NCBI GenBank assembly: GCA_019188255.1
Contig: JAETXT010000012.1
Span: 124,001 to 188,000 of the forward strand
DNA: 64,000 bases
Reading direction: 5' to 3'
Origin: Verticillium longisporum
Lineage: Eukaryota; Ascomycota; Sordariomycetes; Glomerellales; Plectosphaerellaceae
The notes under the pieces were generated by a model. The model was not told the origin of the DNA, did not search any database, and worked only from the letters and a program-made list of their open reading frames with translations. A program made the translations under genes and the position numbers. Shown here in pieces: positions 22,421 through 32,852 of this stretch (the stretch's first letter is position 1; each line of letters opens with the position of its first letter).

Positions 22421-23230
22421 TTATTCGGTCCCCAGGAACAGGGCATAAGGGCGCGCCTGGGGTCGTAAGGTTAATAAGCGAAGAAGCCGGCGGTCTATGT
22501 CGCGGTAGGTACGCTGCCACTGCGTCCGCGCGAGCCACGGTTGCATTTCTGTATAAGGTGTCTCGCCGGCGTCGTCATGGCCCGAAGGAGACCGGTATGT
22601 TGTCGGTACCTGTTGTATACGTGGTGTAAACTGATGGAAAATCTTCTCGTGGGCGAGCACGTCGTGTAGGTGGCGCGTCGCCGTAGTCGTCGTATCGAGC
22701 CCGATATCGGTACTGGTATCGCCGCTCCGGGGCACAGTCTAGTGTTCGGACCAGGGCGGGTTCCTGATCCACGACTGTAGGAGGACGGAGGTAGCGCTGC
22801 GTCGGTACCTGCCTTTGGTAGTTACGGTCGAATGTTCTTGTTTAAAATGCCGTACCATTATCGGCTTGCTGATTGTACGGAACGAGTAGGATTCGCATTG
22901 GAACCCATCGTGCAGTTGAAGTTGGTCGGTGTAAGGGGAGTTGTCGGGTCGTGGCGGGGCCGTTGTCGGGCCTCGAAGACGATGACACTCTTCCTGAAGT
23001 TGGTTTTCTCGGATAATGCTTGCGATCTCTCTCCGTTTGTCGGTGGACACGTCATGCCGATTCCGTAAATGGTCGTTGACGCTACTCGCTGCAGGCGACA
23101 AGGCGATGCGGCACGTTTTATGACCACACACTAGGAGAAGCACGTCGTGAAGTATTGTATGCTGTACGCTCGCGAGGAGCGTTGCCTCCCGATCCTCCCT
23201 CTTCCGTTTCTTTCTAGCTTGCTCGTACAA
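22421..23230 (-). pseudogene. OrsD/DUF3505-like double zinc-finger protein remnant
   Basis: The minus frame from 23230 has VCGHKTCRIAL, then HLRNRHDV, later LHDGFQCESYSFRT and RHFKQEH. These are two C-x(n)-C...H-x4-H-type units separated by about 70 residues, as in the fungal DUF3505/OrsD family (PF12013), which is often transposon-linked. The frame stops at 22739 and a second frame continues with HEKIFHQFTPRIQQVPTTYR to 22421. The family is named from memory of the motif layout. It begins where the hAT frame loses its homology, so one element may have inserted into the other. Confidence 0.5.
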
Positions 23231-23500
23231 GAGGCCTTCCTAGCGAGCCTTTCTGAGAGGAGCCGGTGCCAGCGGCCGACGTAGTATGGAACCCGAATCG
23301 CATGTCTGGATCGGAAACCCGGTTTCCTGTCAGGTGCCGTCTAGAGGGTACAGCGCGAGCGCCCTCGTCATGGTGTAAAGTAGACTAACCAATAGTTGTC
23401 GTACGCATCGCCGTTATCGTGGTGCCCCACGTGTATGTGAGATGACAGGCCGACCTGGTTTAGGGTGGAGAAAAATGTGATGGATTTGGTAGCGGAGCAG

Positions 23501-23656
23501 AATCAGGACCTGATTTACTGTGAACGCGATCCGCAATGCGTCGTGCGATGTGGTTGAATCCGGACCTGATTCGAGGGCGCAGAGACCATACGAACAAGCC
23601 AGGGTCGCACCAATCACCATCAGGGTCGTGCCACGTGAATCAGGTCCTGATTCACG
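23501..23656. repeat. Three copies of a palindrome, AATCAGG-W-CCTGATT
   Basis: Copies at 23501-23515 (perfect, 15 bp, centre A), 23556-23572 (one mismatch) and 23634-23656 (perfect over 23 bp, CGTGAATCAGG-T-CCTGATTCACG). They are spaced about 55 and 80 bases. The region has no gene. Confidence 0.7.
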
Positions 23657-24175
23657 AAACCCTTGGTACATGAGATTCTTCCGGTCCCAGCGTAGTATAC
23701 CTGTCGAGAGTATATATTAAACCTGAGAACGTGACTCTGAACGTGGTGTCGTTTGGCTTTACACGTTTTAATGGATTTAAAGACTCAGATTGATCACTAT
23801 CGTGAGAAAGTGTAAAAGGATGTCCATCCCTATACCCGATTGTCCTATCCTTAATGCTCCTTGTTATTCAATGGTGAGGCCATGTTGGAATGGCTCACTA
23901 CGTGTTTCCTGGATCACTGTTTCACCACGTAATCCATTATGACTTGCTAACGCGTAGGATGCCCATCTCATCTTGTAACTTCCCGAGGCGCGGTTGTATC
24001 CATTGTAACGAGTGCGCAACGCCTTACGACACCACATCGTCTCAGAGTCACAACCTAAGCTTCTGCTAACAGGAACCCTAACCCTCTGACAGTGTTCCCC
24101 CTTGGAAGCGGCCAGGTCGAAACAGCTTGTTGCTCGTCGTGCGGCATCGGATTCAGCAAGTAGTCCCGGATGCGA
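23657..24175. other. Gene-free repeat-flanking DNA
   Basis: No coding frame. A very short telomere-like string (AACCCTAACCCT at about 24075-24086) is present and is too short to call. Confidence 0.4.
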
Positions 24176-24179
24176 AGGA

Positions 24180-24530
24180 TAAGGAATAAACCGAAGTTTA
24201 TATAATGTAGTTAGTTTCTTTTAGTGTTAACGATTTACTTTATTCTTATTCTAACCCTCTCTTCGTAGATATATCCGATATTATATAATAATCTTAATTC
24301 CCTAAGTATATACCTATTAGAGGAGTATACTCTGCCGATATATTATAGAGCTTTAAGTCTTTATAATTATAGAGTAAATTAAAGGACATCCATTAATTAG
24401 AAACGCGCTTGAGATTAGTATAGAGAATACTATCGTCGGTGTTTTCTTTAGTAATTCGTTAATGTCTTCGTAGAACTTCGAAAGCTCTCTTTTATATGAG
24501 GAGGCTCGTTTATATTAAGTAATAGCGAAG
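24180..24530. repeat. AT-rich tract, RIP-like composition
   Basis: Dense in TATA, ATTA and TAGA words and poor in G and C, in sharp contrast to the rest of the window. The composition fits fungal repeat-induced point mutation (C to T at CpA), leaving TpA-rich DNA. No element identity remains visible. It ends abruptly near 24535 against a GC-rich segment. Confidence 0.6.
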
Positions 24531-24534
24531 TCGC

Positions 24535-25885
24535 TGCCTGCCCCGCCGGGTTTGGCGGCGCGCCCAAACGGGCATCGCGCCACGTCGGCGGCGCTGGGCC
24601 TGTGGCCATCCCGCTCCCGCGCACGGGCCCCGCCCCTCCTCTTCCATAAGTAGGCGTCCTCCCGCCGCGACGTCGTCGCTCGTACTCTATACTTTTTGAC
24701 CTCCTCCTCGCCGTCGTGCCGTCCTGGCTCCCCAGCTCGCCTGCCTCGTTTTCGACGGCTCCGCCCCTGCCCCTTCATTTCCGCTATCATGCTGCTGCCT
24801 GCTTAGCCCGGCTGGACGCCCGGCCTCCCCGAAATGGCCGCATCCTCGAAGCAGGACCTCGATCGCCAACTCGACCATTGTCCCTGCCGCGTTCCCGGCC
24901 GCTCGTCTCAGCTCTGGCGATCCTTGACTGTGGTCCACCCGCCTAACTGGTCTCGCACGCCCAAAGCCCAGTGAGCGTTCCCAGTGCTCGCGCTGAGCAA
25001 GCCGCCCCGGCTGACGTCTCCTGCCGCCTGCCCTTGCAACGAGCTTGAGGCTAGTTTCCTGCATGGCAGCGTCTCGGGCAATCCCCTTCCCAATTCGACA
25101 CCCCTAACCCCTCACTCGGCACCATCGCCTACGCCGACACCTTGCGATTGGACGACTCGGTTCCATACTTCGCTTTTTCGCTGCCACTCTTCTTCGCCTG
25201 GGCGTTTCGTGCGACACATAGTGCAAGACACCCTAGCAGGACTTGGCCGCCCGCCCCCGCTTCGTGTAGAACAAGAAGCCGAATACGATCGATAGCTTCG
25301 TCACGGAAGGACGGCGCATCGCGGCGCATTTTGCTTCTTGGCCCCAACCTGTGAGGCCTCCAGGCCTTGTACTAGAGCGCCACCGGGTCAGACCAACGGG
25401 ATGGACCCCCTGCGATCAGGTTTCGCTTGGAGATCTGACTAGTTCATTTCAGTTCCTCCTCGGACGAAGGGAACGCAGTTGGTAGGCAATGACTCGGTTC
25501 TTGGAAAGCGGCGAGTCCGAGAGTCGTACGATGTCAACCAATGCGATTGGAGGACGGCCGAGGACGCGATGCTTTACGACGATCCGCTACAGAAACACCA
25601 TCGAGGGAGGTGATGCAATTATCAGGCGGGTCGATCGTCGTAGGGCCTGGGGCAAATTCGTTCGTGCTAAGCATTTATCCGATATTGCCTACCAGCAAGT
25701 CCTGACGTTTGCTGACATGACTCTGGCAAGGACTTATTCGGGATCATCAGCGAAACTAGGGATTGTCTATAAAGCCCGGGACGTTCTCCTAGACCCCTCT
25801 TTGACTTCCTAACTTCTTCACCGTACTCTTTCCTCACTCGCCAGAAATCTATCAAGCCGGACTGGCATATTCAAACTTCGCAGCC
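24535..25885. other. GC-rich gene-free segment and promoter of the Myb-like gene
   Basis: The first 500 bases are strongly GC-rich, with long overlapping ORFs in several frames and no domains, as expected by chance in such DNA. Nearer the right end, GTCTATAAAGC at about 25766 is a TATA match about 115 bases upstream of the ATG at 25886. Confidence 0.4.
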
Positions 25886-27757
25886 ATGCAAGTCAGTCTT
25901 GATCGCATAGAATTCTACGAGCCCGACCCCAAAGCGCCGAACCTGCCGAGACTATCAACTTTAGCCATTCCCAGAAACGAGGTTCTCTCCGCACCCGATG
26001 AGCGTGCCGAGCAGCCGAGGCTATGCGGCAAAGACCCGACCTGGGAAGGTGTCATTGTAATATCAGACAACGACGGCAGCGACGGCGAGAGCAGCAGCGA
26101 TGGAGACGCCCGAAGCAGCACTTCTAGGCCTAGGCCCGAGAAGCAGGCCTCACTTCCTAATGGATGCGTTAGCCCGCGAACGATCTCGAAATTCCCCGTC
26201 GGCCCGATCTTCGACCGAGTTAACCATCTCCTTGTCGACGCCAATTTGCAACCTGCCGAAAAGCTAAGAGCCGATGCAGCGTCGTCATACGATCGAGGCT
26301 TCCCTCTGATGCAATGCACTTTACAAACCCCGTCGAGTTCCCCTCAGCAAACCCTCTTCCCCGCTCCCGGTGCCCCTGCATTCGAAGACGACACCAACAT
26401 GCAACGGACCCAAAGCCCCTCGATGCCGCTCTCAGGCACTGCTTACGACACGCTCCACCTCTTGTCGCGCCACGCCGGCAGTCTACCACATTCTTCCGGC
26501 AACACATCTCGGGGCAGCTCAGTCGAGCCAGATATCGAAGCTCAGGAACGGTGGCTTCTGCCTTCGCCCTCGGACAGACAGGTTTTGGACCAGATCATCG
26601 ATGGCACCGCTGACAAGGGAGGTCCGTGTCATGCGACAGCAGTCGACACAAATGAAGGCATGCCAGCTTTAGCCTCGTCTCTGCCTGTCTCCTCCCTTGT
26701 GTCCCACTTATCCCCATCGATGTGCGTGGGGTTACAGTTAGTCCAACCCAACTCGCAGGACACGAGACGCGCTCAAGAAGATACCATCTCCCCCTGCACG
26801 ACTGGCAACACTTTCTACGACTTGGAAGACTCTGTGACGTCCACCGGGCCATCGCCATGTGGCACGTCACCTGTATCCACGCCCACCACCATACCGCGGC
26901 TGCAGGCGCGAACGCACGATCCCATTTCGCCGCTCAGACTCAGACGAACCCGAAGTGCACGCCCTACCCATAGCACCCCTCAGCGATACAGCGCACGTCT
27001 GCGCGCTATATCCCGCAACGCACTAGGTGCCCGTTTCCAACACAAAGCAAACCATGATTCCGACTCCAATGACGGTTCATCGTCTGAAGACGGAAGCGAC
27101 AACGACACAAGCTATACAACGAGGTCGATCAACTGCATAGAAGAAAGGAGCAACGACGGCCTAGACGGAGATGTTATGCCGGCACCAAAACGTCGCAAGT
27201 CATCATCTCCACAGGTCGTTGCGGCTCAACGTCGAACCTTGCGACAAGCCTCGAGGTTGTCAGCGGCCGGTGCCAACACTTGTGCCACGGGAAATGCCCG
27301 AACTCGTGGTATCGCTACCCCATCATCATCCTCTCATCAATCGTCCGACCGAGACTCTGTCACGGACCGGTCTGTCGCCCGGTTTGAGGAGTGGCCATTG
27401 CAGGACGTCGCTCTGAAGCGTGTGACAGTGAACGGCGTGGCAACATTCCAGCTCCAGTTCTCATGGGACCGGCGTGCGGATCATCGCCGGGATCACCGCA
27501 TTACAGAGACACGAGACCCTTGGTGTTCAGCTAGGAAACGACACAAGAAGAAGCATGCCTCAAGTTCGGGCAGACCATTCACGAAGGATGAAGACCATTG
27601 TCTGATGAGGCTTAAGGAGGAGGATGAACGGTTGTCTTGGACAAAGATTCATGAACTGTTCACGAAGTCCTACCCCGGCCGCACGAAGGGGTCCCTCCAG
27701 GTGCACTACTGTACCAAACTCAAAGGAAAGTCTGATAGCCTGATAATGTTGAATTGA
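25886..27757 (+). CDS. Large disordered protein with SUMO-interaction-like motif and C-terminal Myb/SANT domain
   Basis: Single-exon gene of 623 residues with a good start (GCCATGC) and an upstream TATA-like box. Residues 56-66 are VIVISDNDGSD, a hydrophobic strand followed by acidic and serine residues, as in SUMO-interacting motifs. A long Ser/Thr/Pro-rich disordered region follows, with basic patches such as APKRRKSSSP. A motif VTVNGVATFQLQFSW precedes the C-terminal Myb/SANT-like domain: FTKDEDHCLMRLKEEDERLS, WTKIHELFTKSYPGR and LQVHYCTKLKG. Likely a nuclear DNA- or chromatin-binding protein. Intact, unlike many neighbours. A LINE remnant lies about 30 bases past its stop, and an antisense frame of that LINE overlaps its last codons. 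Confidence 0.8.
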   Translation: MQVSLDRIEFYEPDPKAPNLPRLSTLAIPRNEVLSAPDERAEQPRLCGKDPTWEGVIVISDNDGSDGESSSDGDARSSTSRPRPEKQASLPNGCVSPRTISKFPVGPIFDRVNHLLVDANLQPAEKLRADAASSYDRGFPLMQCTLQTPSSSPQQTLFPAPGAPAFEDDTNMQRTQSPSMPLSGTAYDTLHLLSRHAGSLPHSSGNTSRGSSVEPDIEAQERWLLPSPSDRQVLDQIIDGTADKGGPCHATAVDTNEGMPALASSLPVSSLVSHLSPSMCVGLQLVQPNSQDTRRAQEDTISPCTTGNTFYDLEDSVTSTGPSPCGTSPVSTPTTIPRLQARTHDPISPLRLRRTRSARPTHSTPQRYSARLRAISRNALGARFQHKANHDSDSNDGSSSEDGSDNDTSYTTRSINCIEERSNDGLDGDVMPAPKRRKSSSPQVVAAQRRTLRQASRLSAAGANTCATGNARTRGIATPSSSSHQSSDRDSVTDRSVARFEEWPLQDVALKRVTVNGVATFQLQFSWDRRADHRRDHRITETRDPWCSARKRHKKKHASSSGRPFTKDEDHCLMRLKEEDERLSWTKIHELFTKSYPGRTKGSLQVHYCTKLKGKSDSLIMLN

Positions 27758-27784
27758 TGTGTTTGTACGGTATATTACCTACAT

Positions 27785-29470
27785 ATGTATGCCTTCCCCT
27801 AGGTGAAAGGTTGTCGTACAATTTGAGCTGGGCTAACATGCTTGCCTCTATCCAGGAAAGGTTGTCGTACAATTGTCGAGTATGCTTGCCGGGCAATGCT
27901 TTGTCGACTTCCTTGGAGAGCTTTCCAACGCTGTCGGGCAGTCGCCTCTCTACGCGTAGTTGACGCCTCGCCGTATTGAGGGTATTTCTGCTGAACGACG
28001 CATAGGGACCTCCGCAGGGGACGCATTTGAGGATGGCCTCATCGCAAGTGCTGTGGTGGTGACCTTCTCTGGCGCATCCCCCGCAAACTTGGGGCCGGCT
28101 GCACTGGTAGGCTCTGTGGCCGGTCCCGACCTGCTGGCAGTTGTAGCACTGGTCAGGGCGGACTCGGTGTTCCCAGACTTCGGTCCGTCCAGACTCTCCC
28201 CCGGCGTACATGAATCTGTCCGTCAACAGCTTCTCCGCATCTGACGCCTTGGTGAGGTAAACAGCCATGGAGCCGTATTCTTTTGGAGGACCGTTGATGC
28301 TGAGCCAGCTTATTTTCGCAATCTGAACGTTGTTTTCTTGGCCGATCTGTTTGGCGATGTCGATGCGGATTTTGTCTTTCTCGTCCAGGACCACCGTGCG
28401 TTTTACATAGTTGACTTTAACGCGGTAGAGGTCGTCTCGTAGCATTCTAGCTTCTCGGGGTAACTTGGATTCCACCACGCGCTTGACCAGCTTGAGTTCC
28501 TCCTCGTTTCTGCAGGCGATTCTGATTCGGGACTTCTTGGAGTCTTTGGTCACGGCGAGGCACCGCCAGTTATCCTGACCTTGCTCTGCCCTAACCTTGT
28601 CTTCCGTGAGGATACGAACAGCGCCCGGTGTGAGCTGTTCATCTTGTTCGTTCTCGATTCTCGACAAGTCGATCGTGCAGAAGAGCGTGTCTGCTTGGGT
28701 CGGTGGTGCTACCGTGGTAGACGGCCTCGCATTGCTGGTCGGTGACATTCGGGCGACGTCTGCATACGAAGCTTCGGCTCTGCGCTGCTCTGCTGCCGTT
28801 GCCGTGCTTGCTACGATGCTTTCACGTAAAGCCTGGACCTCGGTCGTAGTCGCATGTTGGGCTTCCTTTAGCTCGTTGACTTGGTTTTGGAGCTCTTCAA
28901 TTCGTGCTGCCTGCGCCTGAGACTCTCCTAGGACTTGTTCGAGGATGGATGTCTGTCGTTCCAGCTGTTTCTGCATATCGCGTAGCAACGCCCTTCCGTC
29001 CAGCTGCCCCCCGTTGGTCCCGGAAATTGGTCGTCGCACCGTCGATTTGGTACCGCGCCCTTTGGTTCTTCGCTTCGTGACTTCCGCATCATCGGTCGCA
29101 TTGTCGGTTGCTTGATTGTCGATAGCTTCATCTTCGATGGCTTCGTTGTCGGTGGCTCGATTGCCGATGGCTTTGTTGCTCGGCTTGGGCCTCGGTCGAA
29201 GTTGTCGCCTCTCACCACCATCCCTCTCTTCCTCATCCGACGCGACATTGATCGTGTCGCGTTCGGTCACCATGGCTGAAGGTGGGGCGCCACGTGGAGT
29301 GGGATCCACCAGTTCGCGTCGCGCCGTCCCGCGTCAAGACCAACCCACCCACGATCAATCTGATGCCGTATTTCAACGAAATAGTGAATGCTTTAAATCT
29401 TGGAGTCTCTCTGGAGCTCTTCTTTGATCGCCCTTGTTCGGTCCCGGGTGGTTCCGTGATAGTACAGCTA
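27785..29470 (-). mobile_element. Non-LTR retrotransposon (Tad-like LINE), internally deleted copy D
   Basis: A minus-strand ORF (27720-29309, 529 codons) starts with a complete-looking gag-like ORF1: acidic/basic N-terminus, coiled coil (about 28850-29000), [30 protein letters not shown], and two CCHC-type knuckles, [16 protein letters not shown] and CGGCAREGHHHSTC. After PYASFSRN it runs straight into NTARRQLRVERRL..., which in copy A is the C-terminal end of ORF2. The whole APE/RT region is absent. Near its 3' end GAAAGGTTGTCGTACAATT is duplicated about 60 bases apart, giving LYDNLS twice. The element lacks the TG-rich 3' tail of copies A-C. The 5' leader reaches to about 29470. Confidence 0.85.
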
Positions 29471-29806
29471 GTACTGTACAGTAGCGGCCGATTTGAGCGT
29501 CCGCCTGGGTAAATATTAAAACATCTTTAAGCCCAAGAAGTGGGGTCTCACAGTGTGATGTATGAAAGGTGTGTCACTGGAACAAACGCCGGTCTGGATC
29601 AAGGCCATCCGTGTGGGGCCACGACCATCTGGAACACAAAGGACGTGGATGACCAATTGCCATGATGACAGTGATGACAGAATAAGTCAGATAGATACTG
29701 TATTAACGGGCGAGCTACCTCGACAATCCTCATCCTCCAGCCACTTAAAATGCTATTTTCGCCTCGTTCAACGTTGCCGCGGCAGTCCCTCATCAACCAA
29801 ATGCCA
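29471..29806. other. Intergenic region
   Basis: About 330 bases with no supportable gene; it is downstream of the ankyrin gene and may hold its 3' end or a last exon. Confidence 0.35.
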
Positions 29807-31400
29807 CTATCGAGCCACCAAAGAATGGGACGATTCGCAGCACCGGAACCCCAGTGCGACGCAATCTTTGCATATGCAGAATCCTCCGCCACAACACGTC
29901 TTACAAGAAAGGCCCGTTCCACGAGATATGGTGAGCGTATAGACATCACACCATGCTTGCTGGGTATCAAACAGGGTCCATTCCACAATCATGGGAGGAT
30001 CATCTCTATCTACAAACATGTCTTTCTCCGCTGCGTGACGAAGTAAAACCAGAAGAACGTCGGCGTGGTCGCCACGACGCGTCCACCATATCAGACTGTG
30101 ACCAAAAGAATCTTGATCGTTCAGCGTGCTGTTGTCATTCGACAACAGCATGACAGCGATGCCAGCGTGGCCATTTCGTACCGCAGCAGAGAGTGGTATC
30201 GAACCGCACCAATCCTCTGCTGTCTTGTCAATGTTAGGATCTGCGAGTAAAACGCGAACCATGTCAATATGCCCGTACCTCGCGGCCAAGAAGAGCGGTG
30301 TGCGGCCCAACGAATCGAGACGCTGGACGTCTGCCCCCTTGTCTAAGAGCAGCTGGACAATCTCGACGTTGCCTCTGATTGAGGCGGCCTGCAGAGCGTT
30401 ACCGTACTTGCCGCCCTACGCATTGACGTCTGCCCCTTGTCTAAGAGCAGCTGGGCAATCTCGACGTTGCCTCTGATTGAGGCGGCATATAGAGCATTGC
30501 CGTACTTGCCGCCCTGCGCGTTAACGTCCGCCCCCTTGTTCAAGAGCAGCTGGACAATCTCTGCGTGACCTTCGTATGAGGCGGCATATAGAGCGTTGCC
30601 GTACTCGCCGCCCTGCGCGTTGGCGTCTGCCCCCTTGTCTAAGAGCAGCTGGGCAATCTCGACGTTGCCTCTGATTGAGGCGGCCTGCAGAGCGTTGCCG
30701 TACTTGCCGCCCTGCGCGTTAACGTCCGCCCCCTTGTTCAAGAGCAGCTGGACAATCTCTGCGTGACCTTCGCATGAGGCGGCATATAGAGCGTTGCCGT
30801 ACTCGCCACCCTTGTATGAGGGCCCATGTAGGCCGCTGCCATGCCAGAGACCCTGCGCATTGACGTCCGCCCCCTTGTCTAAGAGCAGCTGGACAATGTC
30901 GACGTGGCCATTTTGAGCTGCCCAAGTTAGCATCGTCCTGCCGTTGCCATCTGCTTCGTCGATTGTCATCGTATGTGTTGGTATCAGCTCCGCCAATACA
31001 CCAACATGTCCGTTCAGCGCCGCAAGATGCCCTGGTTTGACACGATGTCGACTATCGTGACGATAGTTGGCCGTCCAGAATATTGATACCCAGGACTCAA
31101 ATATTTTCAATTGAGCATCGTACAGCTTCAATATGCGGTTCAGTAACCTATCGTCTGAGGAGTTAAGGATGCCGAGAGGGTGTCCCTTGTGCTGTTTCTC
31201 GTTGATGGTACGAAACATCTGCAGCTTGCTTCTCGCACAACTCTGAACGGCATCTTGGGCAATAAGAAGGGAGATCAAATTGTGATCGGGAGGAGGAAAT
31301 TGGTCGGACAGAATGTTCCAAAGGAAATGAAGGAAATCGAGGTTTCGCCTGAAGTGTGGGACATGCTTGAGAGGAAGAACGACGGGGTGACTTCATAGGC
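29807..31400 (-). CDS. Ankyrin-repeat protein with C-terminal Cys-rich (ZZ-like) domain, one frame break
   Basis: The frame is open from about 31396 (no ATG in the first part; LWNILSDQFPPPDHNLISLL) to 30343, then continues in another frame from 30310 to 29807. The break is in C4 at 30433-30436, where sister repeats at 30336 and 30530 have C5; one base restores LLLDKGADV. At least seven ankyrin units are present, of the type GHAEIVQLLLNKGADVNAQG and GNVEIAQLLLDKGADANAQG. The C-terminus has LSCKTCCGGGFCICKDC and GFRCCESSH, a cysteine cluster like ZZ/RING zinc-binding domains. Such fungal ankyrin proteins are commonly polymorphic. The 5' exon is not defined. Confidence 0.75.
30436..30810 (-). 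repeat. 198-bp higher-order ankyrin repeat
   Basis: Two 99-nt ankyrin units (RGNVEIAQLLLDKGADANAQ type and EGHAEIVQLLLNKGADVNAQ type) alternate and recur as a 198-nt pair with only a few base differences. Near identity at the DNA level points to recent duplication or gene conversion. Confidence 0.7.
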
Positions 31401-32517
31401 TGGTTGAGCTCCTAGGATGTCGCTGGGCGAAGTATCTGGAGGGCCATCTGCGCAGATTTACATTCGGAGCTTCTCCGGGTATTAGCCCTCTCCTAACAAA
31501 GGTGAGTTGGGTGAGCCTCGCTGCTTTAAGCATACAAACGAAAGTCTTTGTAAGGGTGAGCTGGGGTGAGCAATTTGGGCTTCTTGGTTAACCAGTGATG
31601 GCCCTTGACCTAAGCGCTCAGTATGTCCGATTTGACTCCAAGACTGGCTGGGCTTATACTGCAATTAAATTCCTTGTATCTTCATACGAGTCGAGAACCG
31701 CTGCACAAATCAGCATTGAGCTCTCTCGGGACCGTTGATTACTATCACTGGCTGAATTGCGATCCCAGCCCCATGAATTATTCACCTCTTACAAGTAATG
31801 GAGTACCCGATGTTTATTTAGCTCCATGCGCTGCTCGCCAATCATTCACAACCTAGAAGATGTCATAGAAGGTGTTTTATTGGATTCAAGTTTTATTAGA
31901 TTAAGGTTTTAGAGTCAAGTTGTCGTATAGACTTTAGTAATAAGAATACTGATTCGTGAATTTATAATCCACTGATCGCTTTCATAGGCCCTTATGATCA
32001 CTCCTGCAGGTAGTCCGCCCTTAAATTCAGCGGACCGCTGCGACCTAGCTTTGGGTCGCCCGCGTCACGATATGTATTACTTCTATAAGGGTCTAGTTGT
32101 CGAGTATCTCGCTAGGACGAGGCCTTGGATGAATTATTCCTAGGAATTGAGTAAAACTATACTATATAGTTATAATTAAACGCCTCTCCCTCCCTCTATT
32201 TAGAGTCTTTACCTATTAGTACTATATCGCCTACTGTACCTTTATCCCCCCTTTAGATAGATCTTTGTAATCATGAATCAGCAAGAAAGATTCCCCGCCA
32301 TCGAAAAGGACTAACTTCGGACCACGTTAAAGTCGCCGATTCTCCTGATAAATTCCCCTTTAGCCACTGAGTAGCTCGATTATGGGTTCATTGACCTTAG
32401 GAGGCAGAGATACTCCGCAGGGTGTTCCGTTCTCTCGAAATTATCTCTTGCACAGGCTGAGAACACATTAGATGTGACTAGTCGCATGATGAGAAGTCCA
32501 ACAAATACCAGCTAGTA
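31401..32517. other. Gene-free, partly AT-rich region
   Basis: No coding frame with a domain. Two near-copies of GGTGAGTTGGGTGAGC / GGTGAGCTGGGGTGAGC lie about 50 bases apart (31500-31570). From 31860 to 32250 the sequence is AT-rich with TAGA/TATA words, again RIP-like. Confidence 0.4.
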
Positions 32518-32852
32518 ATTACACACACACACAAGTGTATTACGCCTGGTGGCCTAGAGCCAATAAGGCACTATTCGCTATTGTACATGGTCGCTTCCTG
32601 TAGTCTGTCCGAAACTCCCAAGCCCATAAGGGGTCGTCTTTCCGCTCTTGCTTTCTCGTCTTCTGTCTTTCCGCCGGTTTCTCATGGGGTTTAGATTGTA
32701 TTGGCAAGCTGCTTGAAGGCTATTCTTCAAGTGTTCAGAGTCCTATCTACGGCGACTGAAGCGGCGCCTGCTGTTATTGACACGAGGTGTGGGTGTTAGG
32801 TTCGATTAGTAGGGAAGGGGGTTGGGTTTGCCGTGATAGGTCTCATCAAGGA

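Noticed and set aside
24074..24086. Telomere-like AACCCTAACCCT string
   Set aside because: Only about two units, not at a sequence end, and easily due to chance.
24515..25064. Long overlapping ORFs in the GC-rich segment
   Set aside because: Arise by chance in high-GC DNA; no domains, no intron signals, several frames open at once.
31980..32470. Ribosomal RNA or ITS fragment
   Set aside because: A few short words recall rDNA spacer, but no continuous match to conserved 5.8S or LSU blocks could be read.
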